This document shows, one piece after another, positions 51,253 through 60,685 of a stretch of 64,000 bases of DNA; position 1 is the stretch's first letter; each line of letters begins with the position of its first letter. The translations under genes and the position numbers were made by a program. The DNA comes from Massiliimalia massiliensis. Lineage in GTDB: Bacteria > Bacillota > Clostridia > Oscillospirales > Ruminococcaceae. The notes under the pieces are model-generated. The model was not told the origin of the DNA and searched no databases. It saw only the letters and a list, made by a program, of their open reading frames with translations. Where the stretch lies: assembly GCF_900155615.1 (NCBI RefSeq), contig NZ_FUHT01000004.1, positions 372,001 to 436,000 of the forward strand. The letters are read 5' to 3'.

Positions 51253-52095
51253 ATGGAAAAATTAAGCTTTAATTCTACGATTATGCTGCGCAACGGAGTA
51301 AAAATGCCTCGGTTGGGATACGGATCTGCAGAAATCGCTCCGACTGTGACCGAACAGACAAAAATTATCCGGGACGCGATCGATGTCGGATACCGTTTGA
51401 TTGATACGGCAAATATCTATCATACGGAACGTGCGGTAGGAAAGGCGATTAAGGAATCCGGGATTTCCAGAGACGAGTTTTTTGTCAGCACAAAAATTTG
51501 GAATACTGATGCACGGAAGGGCCGAAAAGAGGTCATTAAGGATTTTGAAGAGAGCCTGCGCAGACTGGATATGGAATATGTTGACCTGTTGTTTGTCCAC
51601 TGGCCGGTTCAAGGACAATTGCTGGAAACCTGGGAAGTGATGCAGGACATTTATTATTCCGGCAGAGCTCGCGCCTTGGGATTAACCAACGTGAGAAGGC
51701 ATCACTATCTGGATGTGATGAAGAATTGTGACCTTTATCCTCATGTTCAGCAGGATTCCTACAATCCGCTTTGCCGCAATCTCTACAATAAGATTTTCTG
51801 TGACAACCACAATATTGTCTATGAAGCATTTTTGCCGATTGTGCGCGGTGCGGTTAACGATATCCCAGAACTGAAAGAGATTGCTGAAAAACATAATAAA
51901 TCTGTGATTCAGGTTGTTCTGCGCTGGGATTTGCAGAGTGGCGTATGCACTATCCCGAGAACGGCAAATAAGGAGCATATGATCAGCAACGCAGATATCT
52001 TTGACTTTGCGTTATCCGATGAAGAAATGAAAAAAATTAATGCTCTGAACGTAGAACAGGATAGCAACTGGGATACTGAAAACTTCAATTTCTAA
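51253..52095 (+). CDS. Aldo/keto reductase
   Basis: A 280-residue aldo/keto reductase with the full catalytic tetrad: Asp in LIDTANIY, Tyr in the same motif, Lys in VSTKIWN and His in LLFVHWPV. The NADPH-binding end reads TIPRTANKEHM. Starts at 51238 (GTG), 51241 and 51253 are possible; the last is best spaced after ATGGGGGT. It reduces aldehydes or keto sugars. It is directly followed by a second reductase that lacks the Tyr. Confidence 0.92.
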   Translation: MEKLSFNSTIMLRNGVKMPRLGYGSAEIAPTVTEQTKIIRDAIDVGYRLIDTANIYHTERAVGKAIKESGISRDEFFVSTKIWNTDARKGRKEVIKDFEESLRRLDMEYVDLLFVHWPVQGQLLETWEVMQDIYYSGRARALGLTNVRRHHYLDVMKNCDLYPHVQQDSYNPLCRNLYNKIFCDNHNIVYEAFLPIVRGAVNDIPELKEIAEKHNKSVIQVVLRWDLQSGVCTIPRTANKEHMISNADIFDFALSDEEMKKINALNVEQDSNWDTENFNF

Positions 52096-52114
52096 TAAGT
52101 TATGGAGGTCAACT

Positions 52115-53206
52115 ATGAATAATTTATCCCCTGCTTCTGCCATCACCCTTGCGAACGGTGTCAAAATCCCGGTGCTGGGATTCAGCATTGAAGAGATAGC
52201 AAAAAAATCATATAATATCAGAACTCAGACAGAATTGATCCTGGAAGCAATCCAAGCAGGCTTTCGCTATTTTGACACAGCAGAAGACCATGGCGGGCTT
52301 CGCGCACTGGGCAGAGCAATCAAAATGAGCGGAATTCCGCGGGAAGAATTTTTCATCTCGTCCAAAATGCGATTGGATGAAATGGTAGACGGAAGGTTTA
52401 ACCAGGCGATTGATGAGACCCTATTGCAGCTTGAAATGGATTATCTAGACCTTTACTGCATCCATTGGCCAGGATATCTCGCGACAGATTGGCCGAAGAA
52501 AATTGCGTTTATCGACGCTTACTGCGGACGGGAAATCAAAAAAACTGACAATGGTGATACCGATGGCCTGATCCAGTTTTACCAAAAAGGGCTGGCGCGT
52601 GCGGTAGGGGTCTGCAATCTGGAAATCCATCATATGGAAGAACTGCTGGGCAGTCCCAAATGCACTGTAAAGCCCATGATTAACCAAAGTCATTTTCATC
52701 CGCTGCACGCCTGTACAGAATTGCGCGAATATTGCGAAAAACAGGAGATTGCATTCGGCGGGCTGTTTGAAGAAAATGAGCTTTATGTTCAGACCAAGCC
52801 GAGAATGTGTACGGATGTAAACCGGTTCGGCTTGCTGTATCAGACAGACGAGGACCATATCAAGGCAAACTATGCGGTGCGAATTGATCCGAAACGCCGT
52901 TCCTCAGAGTTTACCCAGAATCCGAATGACCTGAGTAAAAATCCGAGAAGAGAGAAAGGATTTTTCGACGATTGCGAAGGGATTACCAAGATTGCCCGGA
53001 AATACGGCAAAACTAACGGCCAGGTAGTGAGCCGCTGGTCTATGCAGCATGGTGTTGTTACTACAGTAAAGGCATTTTTGCCGGATCAAATCAGGTCTGA
53101 GTACAATGTATTTGATTTTGTATTATCGGATGAAGATATGCGTATCATTGACGGTTTCAACATCGGTATGAGATTCGGATACCATCCGGATTATATCGAC
53201 TTTTAA
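52115..53206 (+). CDS. Aldo/keto reductase with Tyr-to-His change and insert
   Basis: A 363-residue aldo/keto reductase-like protein, longer than its neighbour by about 80 residues owing to inserts after HWPG and before the cofactor end. The tetrad shows Asp54 (FDTAEDH), His59 where Tyr is expected, Lys in ISSKM and His in CIHWPG. The C-terminal half keeps the fold (GQVVSRWSMQHGVVTTVKAF). The change may alter chemistry toward isomerisation or elimination. TATGGAGG precedes the ATG. Confidence 0.85.
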   Translation: MNNLSPASAITLANGVKIPVLGFSIEEIAKKSYNIRTQTELILEAIQAGFRYFDTAEDHGGLRALGRAIKMSGIPREEFFISSKMRLDEMVDGRFNQAIDETLLQLEMDYLDLYCIHWPGYLATDWPKKIAFIDAYCGREIKKTDNGDTDGLIQFYQKGLARAVGVCNLEIHHMEELLGSPKCTVKPMINQSHFHPLHACTELREYCEKQEIAFGGLFEENELYVQTKPRMCTDVNRFGLLYQTDEDHIKANYAVRIDPKRRSSEFTQNPNDLSKNPRREKGFFDDCEGITKIARKYGKTNGQVVSRWSMQHGVVTTVKAFLPDQIRSEYNVFDFVLSDEDMRIIDGFNIGMRFGYHPDYIDF

Positions 53207-53220
53207 TCTTTTTCCTCACA

Positions 53221-53279
53221 AAAAACAAACCACGGATGTTCTGTGAACTGATTCACAGGCATACGTGGTTTGTTTTTTT
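53221..53279 (+). terminator. Terminator with nested hairpin
   Basis: AAAAACAAACCACG / CGTGGTTTGTTTTT enclosing CTGTG / CACAG, then T tract. It ends the importer operon, so the galactosidase has its own promoter. Confidence 0.85.
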
Positions 53280-53376
53280 ATATAGTTTGTACACTGATAA
53301 AAATTTTCGCGGAATGATTGACATCTAATTCAGTGGCATTTATAATTGTCTGGATAGGAATCGAGGTGTTGGAATC

Positions 53377-55428
53377 ATGGAAAACCGGAAAGGAACAAAT
53401 AAGATGATGATTGAAAAATTTCCACATATGCTGCATGGCGGGGACTATAATCCGGATCAATGGCTGGACCGTCCGGATATCCTGGAAAAAGATATTGAGC
53501 TCATGAAAAAGGCAAGGGTTAACTGCGTATCCCTTGCAATCTTTGCGTGGGCTGCCCTGGAGCCGGAAGAAGGCGTCTACCGGCTGGAATGGCTGGGAAA
53601 GATCATCGACAGCCTATATCAAGCCGGGATTTATACCATCCTGGCGACGCCGTCCGGCGCGATGCCGCGCTGGCTTACCGCAAAATATGAGGAAGTGATG
53701 ATGGTTGGAGCTAACCGTGTCCGCAATCTTCCCGGCGGGAGGCACAATTTTTGTCCTACCTCGCCTGTGATGCGGAAAAAGCTTAACGCCCTGAATGCTC
53801 GGCTGGCAGAAGCTTTTTCCGGTCATCCGGGAGTGATCCTCTGGCATATCTCCAATGAACTCGGCGGAAACGACACACATGGGGAATGCCACTGCCCGCT
53901 TTGCCAGCAGGCATTCCGAGACTGGCTGAAAAAGAAATATCAAACCCTGGATGCGCTCAACCATGCGTGGTGGGCAAATTTCTGGAGTCATACCTATACC
54001 GCATGGGAGCAGATTGAAAGCCCGGCTCCTCATGGAGAGAACGGCATCCATGGCCTGAATCTGGACTGGAAACGTTTTTGTACCGAACAGATGATGGATT
54101 TCTGCGAGCAGGAAATCCGGACGGTTCAGAAGCACGGGGAAAAGCTTCCGGTCACTGTCAATATGATGACCTTTTTTAAAGACCTTGACTACTTTAAGTT
54201 TGCAAAGCTGGTGGACGTGATCTCCTGGGACAGCTATCCGAACTGGCATGCTCAGCCGGATGAGCTCAAGGCAGCGACTGAGACGGCGTTTATGCACGAT
54301 CTGATGCGGAGCTTGAAAAAAGCGCCGTTCCTTCTGATGGAAAGTACGCCCTCGATTACCAACTGGAAGCCTGTCAATACTCAAAAACGTCCGGGGATGC
54401 ACCTGCTGGCCTCCCTGCAGGCTGTGGCGCATGGCTCAAACAGCGTACAGTATTTCCAGATAAGGAAGGGAAGAGGCTCCTTTGAAAAATTCCACGGCGC
54501 TCTGATCGGGCACCAGAATACGGAAAACCAACGGACATTCCGGGAGGTAACAGAGGTCGGGACTGTTTTGAATCAAATCTCAGATCAGATTTATCCGACT
54601 GTGAACCAATCTGAAGTGGCGATTGTTTTTGACTGGGAAAACTGGTGGGCGGTAGAGGATGCTAAGGGGCCGATTGTTCCGATGGATTACGCAGGGCATG
54701 TCATGAAGCATTACCGTCCGTTCTGGAAGATGGGAATCAGCACGGATATCATTAACATGGACCGGGAGCTCTCCGGCTATCGGATGGTGATCGCGCCAAT
54801 GGCTTATCTGCTGAAGGAAAGATTTGCGGAGCAGGTGCGTGAATTTGTCCGCCGGGGAGGGATTTTTGTCACTACCTACTGGAGTGGGGTTGTGGACGAA
54901 ACAGACCTCTGCTTTATGAACGGATATCCAGGATTGATTGCTGATGTGCTCGGGATTTCGGAAGAAGAAATTGACGCTGTACAGCCGCATCGGGAGAACT
55001 TTGTATCCTATCGTGGGAGTTCTTACCGGGTGGGAGCGCTGCGGGATATTGTACATCCTGTAACCGCCGTTTCCCTGGCAGAATATGAAGCTGACTATTA
55101 TCAGGGAACGCCCGCTTTGACCGTCAATGAATTCGGAGAGGGAAAAGCCTACTATGTCTGTTCGGAAAATGAGGACGCCTTCTTTGAGGCGTTTTACCAT
55201 GATCTGGCTGACGAGGAGGAGCTTGCCGGAAATTGGCCGGAAGAACTGCCGCAGGGGGTGACAGTAAGCAAACGTTCCGGCGAAGAGTCTTATTTATTTG
55301 TCCAAAATTTTAACGAAGCGGAGATTCCGTTTAACCTGCCGAAAGAATACTGTACCATTACCGGCGAGACGCTTAGCGGAACGATTCTTCTAAATCCATT
55401 TGAATGCCTGATTTTGGTTGAAGCCTGA
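53377..55428 (+). CDS. Beta-galactosidase (GH42)
   Basis: A 683-residue GH42 enzyme. It begins with MLHGGDYNPDQW; the acid/base Glu is in HISNELGG (about 167) and the nucleophile Glu in LLMESTPSITNWKP (about 317). A zinc-site cysteine cluster CHCPLC lies near 176. The middle domain is a trimerisation fold and the C-terminus a small beta domain. It has no signal peptide, so it cleaves galactosides in the cytoplasm after import. It has a likely ATG after GAGGTGTTGG, with a second one at 53404. Confidence 0.96.
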   Translation: MENRKGTNKMMIEKFPHMLHGGDYNPDQWLDRPDILEKDIELMKKARVNCVSLAIFAWAALEPEEGVYRLEWLGKIIDSLYQAGIYTILATPSGAMPRWLTAKYEEVMMVGANRVRNLPGGRHNFCPTSPVMRKKLNALNARLAEAFSGHPGVILWHISNELGGNDTHGECHCPLCQQAFRDWLKKKYQTLDALNHAWWANFWSHTYTAWEQIESPAPHGENGIHGLNLDWKRFCTEQMMDFCEQEIRTVQKHGEKLPVTVNMMTFFKDLDYFKFAKLVDVISWDSYPNWHAQPDELKAATETAFMHDLMRSLKKAPFLLMESTPSITNWKPVNTQKRPGMHLLASLQAVAHGSNSVQYFQIRKGRGSFEKFHGALIGHQNTENQRTFREVTEVGTVLNQISDQIYPTVNQSEVAIVFDWENWWAVEDAKGPIVPMDYAGHVMKHYRPFWKMGISTDIINMDRELSGYRMVIAPMAYLLKERFAEQVREFVRRGGIFVTTYWSGVVDETDLCFMNGYPGLIADVLGISEEEIDAVQPHRENFVSYRGSSYRVGALRDIVHPVTAVSLAEYEADYYQGTPALTVNEFGEGKAYYVCSENEDAFFEAFYHDLADEEELAGNWPEELPQGVTVSKRSGEESYLFVQNFNEAEIPFNLPKEYCTITGETLSGTILLNPFECLILVEA

Positions 55429-55488
55429 TTGAGGTGATTGTATTCGCGGCTTTCAGATCACATCATAATGTGCTTTTGGAGGAGTAAA

Positions 55489-55935
55489 ATGGACATTATC
55501 ATAAGAGAAGCCAGAGCTTCAGATTATCAGGACATTGCTTTGATTAGTAAACTGGATTTGGGTTATGAATATCCGGCTGAACTAGTGCAGGTAAAGCTGG
55601 AAAAAGTGTTGCGAAGCGGCAGGGAGAAAGTGTTTGTAGCCATAGCGGACGGAAAAACAGCAGGATATATTCATGCAGAGGATTACGATTTGCTTTACTA
55701 TCCGCAGATGAAAAATATTCTGGGACTGGCTGTGTTATTGGAATTCCGGAATCATGGGATTGGGACGAGACTTTTGCATGAGGTGGAAAATTGGGCGCTG
55801 GAGAGCGGCGCCTACGCGGTCAGGCTGAATTCCGGGATGTCAAGGAAGGCAGCGCATCAGTTTTACCGTAATCGGGGATACGCTTTGGAAAAAGAGCAGC
55901 TCCGTTTTATCAAGGAATTGGAGCAGGAAATATAG
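55489..55935 (+). CDS. GNAT-family N-acetyltransferase
   Basis: A 148-residue GNAT enzyme: IREARASDYQDIA at the start, acetyl-CoA loop LLEFRNHGIGTRLL (R/Q-x-x-G-x-G/A variant) and RLNSGMSRKAAHQFYRNRGY. The start at 55489 follows TTTTGGAGGAG. The acceptor is unknown. It lies 60 bp after the galactosidase gene and may be cotranscribed. Confidence 0.92.
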   Translation: MDIIIREARASDYQDIALISKLDLGYEYPAELVQVKLEKVLRSGREKVFVAIADGKTAGYIHAEDYDLLYYPQMKNILGLAVLLEFRNHGIGTRLLHEVENWALESGAYAVRLNSGMSRKAAHQFYRNRGYALEKEQLRFIKELEQEI

Positions 55936-55976
55936 CAACAAACAGAGGCCGTGGGTTTTATCCTGCGGCCGCTTTA

Positions 55977-56197
55977 TTATGATCCGTTTTGAAAATTCGT
56001 ATGAATGACGGTGATTTTGCTGTTTGTACCGATCCGCATGCCCGCCGATTCCGGAGGGAACAATCGGGTGCATTTTTCCTTTTTTCAGATAACCGTAGGG
56101 ATTCTCCCAGAAGAACCGGACAATCATGTTTCCGGGGAAAAGCTGTCCGTCATGCGTATGACCGGAAAGATCGGGATCTACTCCGCAATAGTCCGGT
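55977..56197 (-). pseudogene. Metallophosphoesterase C-terminal remnant
   Basis: The minus strand reads VDPDLSGHTHDGQLFPGN, FFWENPYGYLKKGKMHPIVPSG, then after a one-base frameshift MRIGTNSKITVIHTNF and a stop. This is the end of a calcineurin-like phosphoesterase with the GHTH metal motif. The first two thirds of the gene are missing. The adjacent 56200-56380 holds only the promoter region of the kinase gene. Confidence 0.75.
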
Positions 56198-56381
56198 TCT
56201 TCTAGCTGTTATAGCATGACGTGCGCGTTTAAAGCCGATGATTTTCTTAAGCTGTCGGTTGAATATTCTTAGCTTTCCGAAAATATTTGAGTGAATCAGA
56301 AGAAATTTGATTATTCTTGATCGGCGATATATAGTATACTGAAAGCAGCTTCCAAGCATGAAAAGGAAAGGGGAAGATAAG

Positions 56382-58151
56382 ATGAGATGGTTTAAAAAAC
56401 CGATAATCCCAATCAAAACAGCGCTGTCGGTATCATATGTTGCAGTTTTCCTGTTGTTCTTCGCGGTGGTTGGCTCCATCATGTTCTATACGAGCGAAAG
56501 GATGGTAACTGATAATACCAAGCAACTGGCGCACCAGGAGGTGGAGGAGGTACAGCAGACCATGAATACCTATTTATCCGAAATGAAAACACTTGCTTCC
56601 TCGCTCGCCTATAATCCAAATATTTTGGAATATGTCAAAACAGTGTCCGATATGGAAGGCGGTGAAGTAAACTGGAAGCAGCAGCTAAACCGTGTCATCA
56701 CCGGTTCCCTCATGAAGGAGAAGGGAATGCATTCTATTGGCGTGTTCCCGATCGGAGAAAGCGAGGGGATATACTTTGGGGATACTTCGATGCAAAGCGT
56801 CTATCAAACCGAAAAGATGTATCCGCAGTATGACATCCTGGAGACAACTGGAGGTGAATGCATCTGGATTCCAAAATTTCCGCTCAAATACAGCACCCAT
56901 CAGCTCACCTCCCTGCAATACCGGATTGTGGATGTGAATACCTTTCAGGAGCTGGGCGTTTTGGTGGTCAACCTCAAAACACTATACCTCAATAATATTC
57001 TCTCGAAATACGGCATGGCGGGACATCTTTGCCTGGTAGACGAAACCGGGAATGTCATTGCGCAGAACAAAAGCGGAGAATCGCCCGTTGATGAGATTGT
57101 TGGAGAGCTTTATCAGAGCGATGCCAATGATATGGTACGGACAATTGACGGAGTGAAATATGTTGTTTCCTTTGATACGCTTTCTGTCACAAACTGGAAG
57201 ATGGTCGGGCTGATTCCGATCCAGTCTTTGCAGGATAATGTCCGGCATGGACAGATGCTGATGACATTATCCATGATTGTCGGCGCAGTCATTGTCATTA
57301 CCCTGTCGCTTATTATTGCCTCGAAGATTTCTAAGCCAATCGCCAAGCTGACAGAGGGGATGAAGGCTGTCCAGAACGACCGGCTGGACATACGGATAGA
57401 GGATCACACATTTCTGGAAACAAAGTGGCTTAGCGAGGGATTTAATGGGATGCTTGACGATATCAATGAGCTGCTGATTAAATCCTATCAGCAGGAGCTG
57501 ATGGAGCGGGACATCCGGCTGGAAGCCCTGCAGGCAAAAATCAGCCCGCATTTTCTCTACAACACCTTAGAGACGATCAATGCCCTTTTGATCCTGGACG
57601 AAAACTATGAGACAAGCAAGCTGGTGTCCAGCCTGGCGGATCTTTTGCGGTATTCGATCAGCGATTCAAACCGGATTGTGACGATTGAAACGGAGCTGGA
57701 ATATATCAGGAATTATCTCTATATCCACAAGACGAGATTCGGAGACCAGTTTGAATATACCATCGAGGTCGAGGAGGAAGCGCGGCATGGAAGAATCATG
57801 AAAATGCTGATCCAGCCGATTGTAGAAAACGCGGTCATCCATGGGATTGAAAATAAAATCGGCGCCGGACGGGTAGAGATTCGGGCATGGACGGAAAATG
57901 AGAGCGTTCGGATTTCTGTATCTGATAACGGGGCGGGAATGTCACAGGAAAAAATTGAAGAGGTTTTGAAGGTGGATCAGAGCTGCGCTAAGCAAACAGA
58001 GCGCCGGATCGGAGTGCAGAATGTCCTGAGCCGGATCAGGCTTCATTACGGGCCGCCATATGGGCTGAGCATCCAAAGCAGGATCGGGGAGGGTACCACG
58101 GTCATGCTTACAGTACCTAAAACGGAACAGGAGGAGAAGCTTGAAAAATAG
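56382..58151 (+). CDS. Sensor histidine kinase (YesM-like), second set
   Basis: A 589-residue membrane kinase: membrane segment at about 15-35, extracytoplasmic sensor domain, second segment (MIVGAVIVITLSLIIA), HAMP, His-kinase domain with ISPHFLYNTLETIN (His near 389) and ATPase motifs NAVIHG and DNGAGMS. The start at 56382 follows GGGGAAG. Its end overlaps repeat element B. It is paired with the regulator at 58250. Confidence 0.94.
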   Translation: MRWFKKPIIPIKTALSVSYVAVFLLFFAVVGSIMFYTSERMVTDNTKQLAHQEVEEVQQTMNTYLSEMKTLASSLAYNPNILEYVKTVSDMEGGEVNWKQQLNRVITGSLMKEKGMHSIGVFPIGESEGIYFGDTSMQSVYQTEKMYPQYDILETTGGECIWIPKFPLKYSTHQLTSLQYRIVDVNTFQELGVLVVNLKTLYLNNILSKYGMAGHLCLVDETGNVIAQNKSGESPVDEIVGELYQSDANDMVRTIDGVKYVVSFDTLSVTNWKMVGLIPIQSLQDNVRHGQMLMTLSMIVGAVIVITLSLIIASKISKPIAKLTEGMKAVQNDRLDIRIEDHTFLETKWLSEGFNGMLDDINELLIKSYQQELMERDIRLEALQAKISPHFLYNTLETINALLILDENYETSKLVSSLADLLRYSISDSNRIVTIETELEYIRNYLYIHKTRFGDQFEYTIEVEEEARHGRIMKMLIQPIVENAVIHGIENKIGAGRVEIRAWTENESVRISVSDNGAGMSQEKIEEVLKVDQSCAKQTERRIGVQNVLSRIRLHYGPPYGLSIQSRIGEGTTVMLTVPKTEQEEKLEK

Positions 58152-58253
58152 ATTTTCGAATACAGCTTCGTGCTTTGACGGCAAAAATACCGCCGTCATT
58201 TTGGCTATGCTAAAACCGTACAATGCCCAAGAAAGGAATGGTCATAACAATGA
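58138..58253 (+). repeat. 116-nt dispersed intergenic element, copy B
   Basis: Aligns end to end with 20765-20880. The second stem is TGACGGC (58176) / GCCGTCA (58192), which keeps pairing with a double base change relative to copy A. Here the element overlaps the last codons and stop of the kinase gene and ends at the regulator start codon, again providing AAGAAAGGA. Confidence 0.75.
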
Positions 58254-59062
58254 TTAAAATTATGCTGGTAGACGATGAATATCTGATTCGGGCAGGCTTG
58301 AAAAGTATTATCGAGAAGCTTTCGGATGACTACCAGGTGGTTGCGGAGGCTTCCAATGGCTATGAGGCGATGGAAAAGCTCTGTTATCAGCATCCGGATA
58401 TTGTGATTCTGGATATCAAGATGCCGGAAATCAGCGGTATTGAGCTGGGACAATGGATTCGGGAGAATTACCGAGAGGTTTTTATCGTCTTTTTGACAGG
58501 CTATGCGGAGTTTTCCCTTGCGCAATCAGCTATCAAGCTGGGCGCGGTAGATTATATTCTGAAACCAACCCGTAAGGAACAGATTGAAGCGGTGCTGCAA
58601 AAGCTGAAAGAGCAGATTTACTCAGCGAAAAACCAGTCCGTATATGTCGACCTTTTGATCTGCAGGGAAAACCAGCTCTATCCGCAGCGGGAGCGCCTTC
58701 TGGAATATGGGCTCTCCATAGAGGAGGCCTGTCTGCCGGTAAAGGGGGTGACCTATCGCGCTGTGGAATATATCAACCGGCATTACGATGAAAACATTAA
58801 CCTAAAGCATCTCAGTGAGCATCTGTTTATTAACCAGACTTATCTGAGCGAGCTGTTTAAAAAAGAGACTAAAATCCCGTTCGCCCTCTATGTGATGCTC
58901 ACCCGGATTGAACATGCGCGGCTGCTAATCCAGAATAATCCTTTTCTGAAGGTATACGAGATTTCTAGGATGGTAGGGATTGAGGATCCGAAATATTTCA
59001 GTCAGATTTTCAGGAAGTATCTGGGCATGAAACCATCTGAATATCGGGAACATTTGGATTAA
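58250..59062 (+). CDS. AraC-type response regulator, second set
   Basis: A 270-residue response regulator: receiver with phosphoacceptor Asp near 55 (VILDIKMPEISG) and Lys in ILKPTRKEQ, a short linker, and AraC motifs LSEHLFINQTYLSELFKK and EISRMVGIEDPKYFSQIFRK. It is about 90 residues shorter than the regulator at 40953, because the linker is short. It likely activates the importer operon at 59248. Start chosen at 58250 (M-I-K-I-M-L-V-D-D-E). Confidence 0.93.
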   Translation: MIKIMLVDDEYLIRAGLKSIIEKLSDDYQVVAEASNGYEAMEKLCYQHPDIVILDIKMPEISGIELGQWIRENYREVFIVFLTGYAEFSLAQSAIKLGAVDYILKPTRKEQIEAVLQKLKEQIYSAKNQSVYVDLLICRENQLYPQRERLLEYGLSIEEACLPVKGVTYRAVEYINRHYDENINLKHLSEHLFINQTYLSELFKKETKIPFALYVMLTRIEHARLLIQNNPFLKVYEISRMVGIEDPKYFSQIFRKYLGMKPSEYREHLD

Positions 59063-59247
59063 TCTGAAATAAAACCCGATCAAAATTATTAATATTGGAT
59101 AAAAAATAGTATTCATAATAAAAATAAAGAGTTAATATGCCAAAAATCTTGGAATAAATCCGAACTTTTTTCCCTAGATATCCGTTCAAAGTTACGTTAC
59201 AATATAGACACAGATAAGACATCTGAAACGATAAGGAGGAAAAACAG

Positions 59248-60597
59248 ATGAAAAACTTTAAAAAAGTATTAGCTTTATTGCTCTGTGCCGGAATGGCAGC
59301 CTCGGCCCTGGCAGGCTGCGGGGAAAAGAATAACGACACTTCCGGAGCCGCAGGCGGCAAAGACGGCGAAGCTGTCAAGCTGATCTGGTTTACGGAGCAG
59401 ATGGACGATATTCAGCATGAGCGCTGGATGAAATATGTCGTCACTCCGTTTAACGAAGCGAACCCGGGCTATGAGGTCGAGATTTCTGCGACCGCCGACT
59501 ATGAGCAGGTATTAAAGGTTCAGATGGCGGCAAAAAACGGGCCGGATATCTGCAACATGGGCGGGCCGACCATCACCAGCGAATATGTAAAGGGCGATAA
59601 GGTGCTGGATTTGACCGACTATGTGACAGAATCAGGTCTTGACAAGGTTATTTTCCAGTGGGCGCTCGATTCCTGCAAGGTGGACGGAAAGATCTATTCC
59701 ATCCCGAATTCCTATGAGGCGTTGATGCTTTGGTACAATGTGGATATGTTCGAAGAAAACGGATGGGAGCCTCCGACAACCTATGAGGAGCTGGAAACCC
59801 TTTGCAACGCAATCCAGGATAAGGGCCTGATTCCAATCGCATTCGGTACCTCTGACTTTAAGGCGATTAACGAACAGTTTGTATCTGTCGCGTTTGCCGA
59901 TTATGCCGGACGGGATAATGTGGTCAAGGCATTGAATGGTGAAATGAAATGGACTGACCCTGTTTTTAAGAGCTCGATTGACTGCCTGAATACCATGTGG
60001 CAAAACGGCTGGATCAATGATAAGAAATCCCACGCGATCAGCGATGAGGACAGCAATGCGCTGTTCTACTCACAGCAGGCTCCGATGAGAATGACCGGCA
60101 CCTGGCAGCTCGGCACCTATGCAAACCAAATCCAGGATTTTGAATACAGCGCGGTTCCGTTCCCATCTCTGAGAGACGGCGTACCTCCGACCCTTCCGCT
60201 GGGCGCCGGCGGCGTCGTTGCCATTAATGCGAATACAAAATATCCGGATGTCTGCTGGAAATTTATCCAGTCCATGTTTGACAACAAGGAACTGCATGCC
60301 CAATCAGTTGCAGAAGGCGCGCAGACCCTGCCAATGGATATTCCGGAAGAGCTTTATCCTGAATCTATGAACCCGGTAGACAAGGAAATCATCGGGATGC
60401 TCGAAGAAACTCAAAAAGATCTTTCTGCTGCTGGGCATGTTATGTGGACCTACTGGCCTGCTGAAACAAGGCAGTATATGATGGATAATATTGAGAAAAT
60501 CTATCTGGGCGAACTGACCAGCGATGAATATCTGGAAAAGACACAGGAAATTTTTGAAAAAGAGCTGGCTGACGGAAAGGTACCGGCAGTATCATAA
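59248..60597 (+). CDS. Extracellular sugar-binding lipoprotein, second importer
   Basis: A 449-residue binding lipoprotein with lipobox ALAGCG and a short Gly/Ala/Asp linker before KLIWFTEQMDD. AAGGAGG precedes the ATG. It is the binding protein of the importer encoded by the next two genes. The 185-bp upstream region is AT-rich and carries the promoter; no structure was seen. Confidence 0.95.
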   Translation: MKNFKKVLALLLCAGMAASALAGCGEKNNDTSGAAGGKDGEAVKLIWFTEQMDDIQHERWMKYVVTPFNEANPGYEVEISATADYEQVLKVQMAAKNGPDICNMGGPTITSEYVKGDKVLDLTDYVTESGLDKVIFQWALDSCKVDGKIYSIPNSYEALMLWYNVDMFEENGWEPPTTYEELETLCNAIQDKGLIPIAFGTSDFKAINEQFVSVAFADYAGRDNVVKALNGEMKWTDPVFKSSIDCLNTMWQNGWINDKKSHAISDEDSNALFYSQQAPMRMTGTWQLGTYANQIQDFEYSAVPFPSLRDGVPPTLPLGAGGVVAINANTKYPDVCWKFIQSMFDNKELHAQSVAEGAQTLPMDIPEELYPESMNPVDKEIIGMLEETQKDLSAAGHVMWTYWPAETRQYMMDNIEKIYLGELTSDEYLEKTQEIFEKELADGKVPAVS

Positions 60598-60613
60598 TAC
60601 ATAATGAACCGAA

Positions 60614-60659
60614 AAGCTGTATGCTGCCGATCAGGACAGGTCGCTGCAGCATACAGCTT
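60614..60659 (+). promoter_or_regulatory. Hairpin between binding protein and permease genes, second importer
   Basis: AAGCTGTATGCTGC / GCAGCATACAGCTT, 14 bp, without T tract. Same place as in the other two importer operons. Confidence 0.6.
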
Positions 60660-60685
60660 CATCTTTGAATACTGGTGGTGGAGAA

